Of a stretch of DNA of 64,000 nt, positions 59,809-64,000 are shown piece after piece. The stretch is taken from NCBI GenBank assembly GCA_052387255.1, contig JBQTJI010000019.1:1-64000 (forward strand), in the 5' to 3' direction. The DNA comes from JBBQXK01 sp052387255 (lineage in GTDB: Bacteria > Pseudomonadota > Alphaproteobacteria > Rhodobacterales > Rhodobacteraceae). The translations under genes were made by a program, and so were the position numbers. How positions within the stretch are numbered: the stretch's first letter is position 1; every line of letters starts with the position of its first letter. The notes beneath the pieces are model-generated. The model had not been told where the DNA came from. It did not search any database and saw only the letters and a program-made list of their open reading frames with translations.

Positions 59809-61889
59809 CGGTGCGTCTGGGGGCCGACATCGGCGGCACGTTCACCGACGTGGCACTGGAATGCGACGGGCGGATGTTCTCGACCAAGGTGCTGACGACG
59901 CACGGGGCACCGGAGCAGGCGATCCTGGACGGGATTGCCGTGGTGCTGGCCGAGGCCGGGATCGGGCCGGGCGACATCGACGTGGTGATCCACGGCACCA
60001 CGCTGGCCACCAACGCGCTGATCGAGCGGCGGGGCGCTAAGGTGGCGTTCGTGACGACCGAAGGGTTCCGCGACGTGATCGAGATGCGCACGGAAAGCCG
60101 GTTCGACCAGTACGACCTGAACCTGTCCCTGCCCGCGCCGCTGGTGCCGCGCGAGGACCGGATGGTGGTGCGGGGGCGGATCGGGGCCGGGGGGGAGGAG
60201 CTGGCCCCGCTGGACGAGGCGGGGCTTGGATTGCTGGCCGACCGGATCGCGGCGGGGGGCTACGGCGCGGTCGCCATCGGGTTCCTGCATGCCTACATGA
60301 ACGGCGCGCATGAGGCCCGCGCGCGCGACATCATCGCCGCGCGGGTGGGCGTGCCGGTGTCGCTGTCGTCCGAGGTCAGCCCGCAGATGCGCGAGTACGA
60401 GCGGTTCAACACCGTCTGCGCCAATGCCTATGTCCAGCCGATGATGGCCGATTATCTCTTGCGACTGCAGGTGCGGCTGCGCGAGATGGGGGCAGGGTGC
60501 CCGGTGTTCATGATCCATTCGGGTGGGGGACTGATCGACGTCGAGACGGCGGCGCGGTTCCCGGTGCGGCTGGTGGAATCGGGGCCTGCGGGGGGGGCGA
60601 TCTTTGCCGCCGACATCGCGCGGCGGTTCGGGCTTACCCGTGTCGTCAGCTATGACATGGGGGGGACCACGGCGAAGATCTGCCTGATCGAGGATTTCGC
60701 GCCCCGCACTGCCCGCAGCTTCGAGGTGGCCCGGACGACGCGGTTCGCCAAGGGGTCGGGGATGCCGATCTCGATCCCGGTGATCGAGATGATCGAGATC
60801 GGGGCGGGGGGCGGGTCGCTGGCCTGGGTAGACGCGATGGGGCGCATCCAGACGGGGCCGGAATCGGCGGGGTCCGAGCCGGGGCCTGCCTGTTACCAGC
60901 GGGGGGGTGTGCGGCCCGCGATCACCGATGCGGATGTGGTTCTGGGCAAGATCGACCCCGAGAATTTTGCCGGCGGGGCGATCCGGCTGTCGCAAGGGCT
61001 GGCCGAGGGCGCGATTGCGAGGCACGTGGGCGACCGGCTGGGTCTGGACGTCCAGTCGGCGGCCTTTGGCATCGCCGAGGTGGTGGACGAGAACATGGCG
61101 AATGCCGCTCGGGTCCATGCGGTCGAGAACGGCAAGGATATCTCGGGCAACGTGATGATCGCCTTTGGCGGGGCGGCCCCCCTGCATGCCGCACGGCTGT
61201 GCGAGAAGCTGGGGATCGACCGCTGCCTTGTGCCGCCGGGGGCGGGGGTGGGCAGCGCCATCGGGTTCCTGCGCGCGCCGTTCGGATACGAGGCGCTGGT
61301 GTCCAAGGTGACGCGGCTGTCGGCGTTCGACGTATCGGCGGTGAACACGATCCTGACCGGGCTGACCGCGACCGCCGAGGGGTTCGTGCGGGCGGGGACC
61401 GATGGCGTGATCCGGCGCGAGGTGACGGCCTTCATGCGCTATGTCGGCCAGGGGTGGGAGATTCCGGTGGCGCTGCCTGATCGGCCCTTTGCGGACGGCG
61501 ACGTGGCGGCGCTGCGCGACGATTTCCGCGCGGCCTATGCCCGCTTCTTTGGCCGCGCCATCGACGGGCTGGGTGGACTGGAGATCGAGGTGGTGACCTG
61601 GTCGGTGAAGGCCGAGGATGTGCGGCCGGTTCCCGAGGGCTGCGCGATCACCTTTGGTGGGGCGCAGGTGCAGGCGACGGTCACCCGCCCCGTGTTCGAC
61701 CCCGCGACCGGCGAAACCCTGACGACCGGCATCCTGGACCGCAGTGCCCTGCCGACCGGCACGCGGATCAGCGGGCCGGTGGTGATCGTGGAGCGGGAAA
61801 CCTCCACCGTCGTCACCTCGCCCTTTGACGTGGTGATGCAGGGGGATGGGTCGCTGCTGTTGCTGCGCAAGGAGGTTGCCCATGTCTGA
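59805..61889 (+). CDS. Hydantoinase/5-oxoprolinase family, subunit A
   Basis: A 694-residue ATP-dependent ring-opening enzyme subunit of the HyuA/OplA type. The actin-like ATPase motifs are GADIGGTFTDVAL at the N-terminus and SYDMGGTTAKICLIEDF near residue 290; AFGGAAPLHAARLCEKLGI is a later block. With HyuB it would open hydantoin, 5-oxoproline, lactam or carboxylate substrates using ATP. Overlaps both neighbours (4 and 8 nt). Confidence 0.92.
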   Translation: MTVRLGADIGGTFTDVALECDGRMFSTKVLTTHGAPEQAILDGIAVVLAEAGIGPGDIDVVIHGTTLATNALIERRGAKVAFVTTEGFRDVIEMRTESRFDQYDLNLSLPAPLVPREDRMVVRGRIGAGGEELAPLDEAGLGLLADRIAAGGYGAVAIGFLHAYMNGAHEARARDIIAARVGVPVSLSSEVSPQMREYERFNTVCANAYVQPMMADYLLRLQVRLREMGAGCPVFMIHSGGGLIDVETAARFPVRLVESGPAGGAIFAADIARRFGLTRVVSYDMGGTTAKICLIEDFAPRTARSFEVARTTRFAKGSGMPISIPVIEMIEIGAGGGSLAWVDAMGRIQTGPESAGSEPGPACYQRGGVRPAITDADVVLGKIDPENFAGGAIRLSQGLAEGAIARHVGDRLGLDVQSAAFGIAEVVDENMANAARVHAVENGKDISGNVMIAFGGAAPLHAARLCEKLGIDRCLVPPGAGVGSAIGFLRAPFGYEALVSKVTRLSAFDVSAVNTILTGLTATAEGFVRAGTDGVIRREVTAFMRYVGQGWEIPVALPDRPFADGDVAALRDDFRAAYARFFGRAIDGLGGLEIEVVTWSVKAEDVRPVPEGCAITFGGAQVQATVTRPVFDPATGETLTTGILDRSALPTGTRISGPVVIVERETSTVVTSPFDVVMQGDGSLLLLRKEVAHV

Positions 61890-63504
61890 CCCCACCCGCG
61901 ACATCCGCATGCAGGTGATGTGGAACCGGCTGATCTCGGTCGTCGAGGAACAGGCGATGACCCTGCTGCGCACCGCGTTTTCCACCAGCGTGCGCGAGGC
62001 GGGCGACCTGTCGGCGGGTGTGTTCGATCCAGAGGGGCGGATGCTGGCGCAGGCGGTGACGGGGACGCCGGGCCATGTCAATACGATGGCCGAGGCGGTG
62101 GGGCATTTCATTCAGGGCATCGGGCGGGGGAACATGTTCCCCGGCGATACCTATGTGACCAACGACCCCTGGCTGGGCACCGGGCACCTGCACGACATCA
62201 CCATGGTCACGCCGTCGTTCCTGGGCGAAAGGCTGGTCGGGTTCTTTGCCTGCACGGCGCATGTGGTGGATGTGGGGGGGCGCGGGTTCGGGGCGGATGG
62301 CAAGTCGGTGTACGAGGAAGGGATCCAGATCCCGATCATGAAGTTCGCCGAGCGGGGCACGGTGAACGCCACCCTGATCGCCCTGCTGCGGGCGAACGTG
62401 CGCGAGCCTGAACAGGTGGTGGGCGATTTCTATTCGCTGGCGGCCTGCAACGACGTGGGGCACCGCCGACTTGTGGCGATGCTGGCCGAGATGGGGCTGG
62501 AGACGCTGGACCCCCTGGGCGACTTCATCTTTGCCCGCACCCGCGCGGCGATGCTGGACCGCATCCGCGCGCTGCCGCAGGGGGAATGGGCGAACGTGCT
62601 GGACACCGACGGCTATGACGTGCCGGTGCGGCTGGCCTGTAGCGTGCGGATCGCGGGCGATGCCGCGCATGTCGATTTCGCCGGCTCGGCCCCGCTCAGC
62701 CGCTGGGGCATCAACGTGCCGATGATCTATGCCAAGGCCTATGCGTCCTATGCGCTGAAATGCGTGGTGGCCCCGGACATCCCGAACAACTGGGCCTCGC
62801 TGGATGCCTTCACCATTTCCTCGCCCGAAAACATCCTGAACGCCCCCCGGCCTGCGCCGGTGTCCTTGCGCCATGTGATCGGGCATCTGGTGCCAGACCT
62901 GGTGCTGGGGGCGTTGGCCAAGGCATTGCCGGGGAAGATTCTGGCCGAGGGGGCGGCGTCGCTGTGGAACATCCACATGTCGGTGCGCCCGGTGGCGGGC
63001 GGGCCGGGGCTGCGGGCCGAGATCCTGATGTTCAACTCGGGCGGCATGGGGGCGCGGCCGGGGGTGGACGGGCTGTCGGCGACGGCCTTCCCCTCGGGCG
63101 TGATGACGATGCCGGTCGAGGCGACGGAACAGACCGGCCCGCTGGTGGTGTGGCGCAAGGAGCTGCGGCCTGATTCCGGCGGCGACGGGCAGTATCGCGG
63201 GGGGCTGGGGCAGGTGATCGAGATCGAACCCGCGCCGGGACACCAGTTCGATTTCTCGGCGATGTTCGACCGGGTGAACCATCCGGCCAAGGGGCGCGAC
63301 GGCGGTGGCGGGGGCGCGGCGGGGGCGGTGATGCTGGACGACGGCACGCGGCTGAACCCCAAGGGGTGGCAGCATGTGCCCGCCGGGCGGCGGCTGATCC
63401 TGCATCTGCCGGGGGGCGGGGGGTTCGGGAACCCTGGCGCGCGCGATCCGGCGGCGCGGGCGGCGGATGTGACAAGGGGCTATGTGACGGGGGACAGGAC
63501 ATGA
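61882..63504 (+). CDS. Hydantoinase/5-oxoprolinase family, subunit B
   Basis: A 540-residue HyuB-type subunit: MWNRLISVVEEQAMTLLRTA, DPWLGTGHLHDITMV, CTAHVVDVGGRG and RGGLGQVIEIEPAPGHQ are family blocks. The C-terminal glycine-rich LHLPGGGGFGNPGARDP is typical. ATG at 61882 has AAGGAGG at ideal distance, so the longer upstream frame is rejected. Overlaps the next gene by 4 nt. The substrate cannot be told from HyuAB alone. Confidence 0.92.
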   Translation: MSDPTRDIRMQVMWNRLISVVEEQAMTLLRTAFSTSVREAGDLSAGVFDPEGRMLAQAVTGTPGHVNTMAEAVGHFIQGIGRGNMFPGDTYVTNDPWLGTGHLHDITMVTPSFLGERLVGFFACTAHVVDVGGRGFGADGKSVYEEGIQIPIMKFAERGTVNATLIALLRANVREPEQVVGDFYSLAACNDVGHRRLVAMLAEMGLETLDPLGDFIFARTRAAMLDRIRALPQGEWANVLDTDGYDVPVRLACSVRIAGDAAHVDFAGSAPLSRWGINVPMIYAKAYASYALKCVVAPDIPNNWASLDAFTISSPENILNAPRPAPVSLRHVIGHLVPDLVLGALAKALPGKILAEGAASLWNIHMSVRPVAGGPGLRAEILMFNSGGMGARPGVDGLSATAFPSGVMTMPVEATEQTGPLVVWRKELRPDSGGDGQYRGGLGQVIEIEPAPGHQFDFSAMFDRVNHPAKGRDGGGGGAAGAVMLDDGTRLNPKGWQHVPAGRRLILHLPGGGGFGNPGARDPAARAADVTRGYVTGDRT

Positions 63505-64000
63505 CCGGGCCGCGTTTCGACACGATCCTGCTGACCGGGGCGGCGGGCCGCCTGGGCACGCAGCTGCGCCGGGGGCTGGCCCCGCTGGCCCGGACCTTGC
63601 GCCTGACCGATCGGGTGGCGGTGGCCGACCTGCAGCCGAACGAAACGATGGTCGTGGCCGAACTGGGCGACCAGGCGGCCATGCTGGACGCCTGCCGGGG
63701 CGTAGAGGCCATCGTCCATTTCGGCGGCGCGTCGATGGAGCGTCCCTGGGCCGAGGTGCTGGAGGGCAACATCAGGGGCAGCTACCACATCTATGAGGGG
63801 GCGCGTCAGGCGGGGGTGCCGCGCGTGGTCTATGCCAGTTCGGTGCATGCCATCGGCTATCACCGCCTGTCGGACCACATCGACACGGCGGCACCGCACC
63901 GGCCCGACGGGTTGTACGGCCTGTCGAAGTGCTTTGCCGAGGATCTGGGGCGGCTCTACTGGGACAAGTTCGGGATCGAGACGGTGGCCCTGCGCATCTT
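63501..64000 (+). CDS. NAD-dependent epimerase/dehydratase (3' end cut by window)
   Basis: The first 166 residues of an extended-SDR protein. The Rossmann motif is ILLTGAAGRLGTQLRRGL; catalytic serine in VVYASSVHAIGYH and YxxxK in LYGLSKCFAEDL are present. The pattern resembles uronate dehydrogenases, which oxidise hexuronates to aldarolactones, though the rest of the protein is missing. If so, the operon may process a sugar acid. Start overlaps the hyuB stop by 4 nt (ATGA). Confidence 0.83.
   Translation, partial: MTGPRFDTILLTGAAGRLGTQLRRGLAPLARTLRLTDRVAVADLQPNETMVVAELGDQAAMLDACRGVEAIVHFGGASMERPWAEVLEGNIRGSYHIYEGARQAGVPRVVYASSVHAIGYHRLSDHIDTAAPHRPDGLYGLSKCFAEDLGRLYWDKFGIETVALRI

Noticed and set aside
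1..64000. tRNA, rRNA, riboswitch, insertion sequence or prophage genes
   Set aside because: I looked for cloverleaf and conserved rRNA segments, known riboswitch cores, transposases and phage genes and saw none; a covariance-model search could still find a small RNA I missed.

Overview
The window is about 64 kb of high-GC DNA (roughly two thirds G+C by eye), almost fully coding, with many 4-nt and 8-nt start/stop overlaps. Gene content and order point to an alphaproteobacterium of the Rhodobacterales/Rhodobacteraceae. The evidence is a regB / senC-regA-hvrA redox-regulation locus, the run tsaE-amgK-murU-addB-addA-trxA, hslV/hslU, a YqgE/AlgH protein, and dispersed palindromic repeats at gene ends. 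I saw no rRNA, tRNA, CRISPR array, transposase or phage gene. The genus cannot be fixed from sequence reading alone.

Layout. (1) 1-2.8 kb: end of a sugar/polyol operon (DUF993 aldolase-like protein cut by the window edge, TIM-barrel isomerase) and an EamA exporter. (2) 2.8-5.8 kb: a glutathione S-transferase divergent from a WYL regulator, then YqgE and a periplasmic DsbD-like domain protein. (3) 5.9-21.5 kb: a catabolic island. Running leftwards from about 12.5 kb are an isatin-hydrolase-like cyclase, an FAD oxidoreductase, a MarR regulator and both subunits of an indolepyruvate-type ferredoxin oxidoreductase. Running rightwards are a second FAD oxidoreductase, a five-gene peptide-type ABC importer, a hotdog thioesterase (opposite strand) and an aryl-CoA ligase. 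My reading is breakdown of an indole/auxin-like aromatic through isatin, isatinate and anthraniloyl-CoA. (4) 21.6-26.4 kb: hslU, a membrane protein and hslV, then glycerate kinase and thioredoxin. (5) 26.5-36.6 kb: PAS protein, tsaE, amgK, murU, addB, addA, in one leftward unit ending at trxA. (6) 36.7-40.8 kb: RegB/SenC/RegA/HvrA and a LysR regulator.

(7) 41-47.6 kb: a leftward operon with a ROK repressor, M20 hydrolase, a sugar-type ABC importer and a YhfX-like PLP protein, substrate unknown. (8) 48-57.2 kb: a divergent pair of operons resembling rhizopine/inositol (moc) catabolism. Leftward are a MocD-like desaturase, MocE-like Rieske protein, a PanB-like protein without the usual metal ligands, and a Gfo/Idh dehydrogenase. 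Rightward are a LacI regulator, a MocC-like isomerase, an ABC importer and an SDR lacking YxxxK. (9) 57.3-64 kb: an exported protein of unknown function, then a tightly overlapped operon of a TPP enzyme, HyuA, HyuB and an epimerase/dehydrogenase cut by the window end.

The most striking non-coding signal is a pair of arrays, at 12.55 kb and 47.77 kb. Each has three exact TGTGCAT heptamers at an exact 11-bp period plus a degenerate fourth unit, and they lie upstream of two unrelated catabolic operons. Other non-coding structure includes a twin-palindrome repeat (two copies with compensatory changes), a three-copy CCCCAAATATCCC gene-end repeat, and candidate operators for the ROK and LacI regulators.
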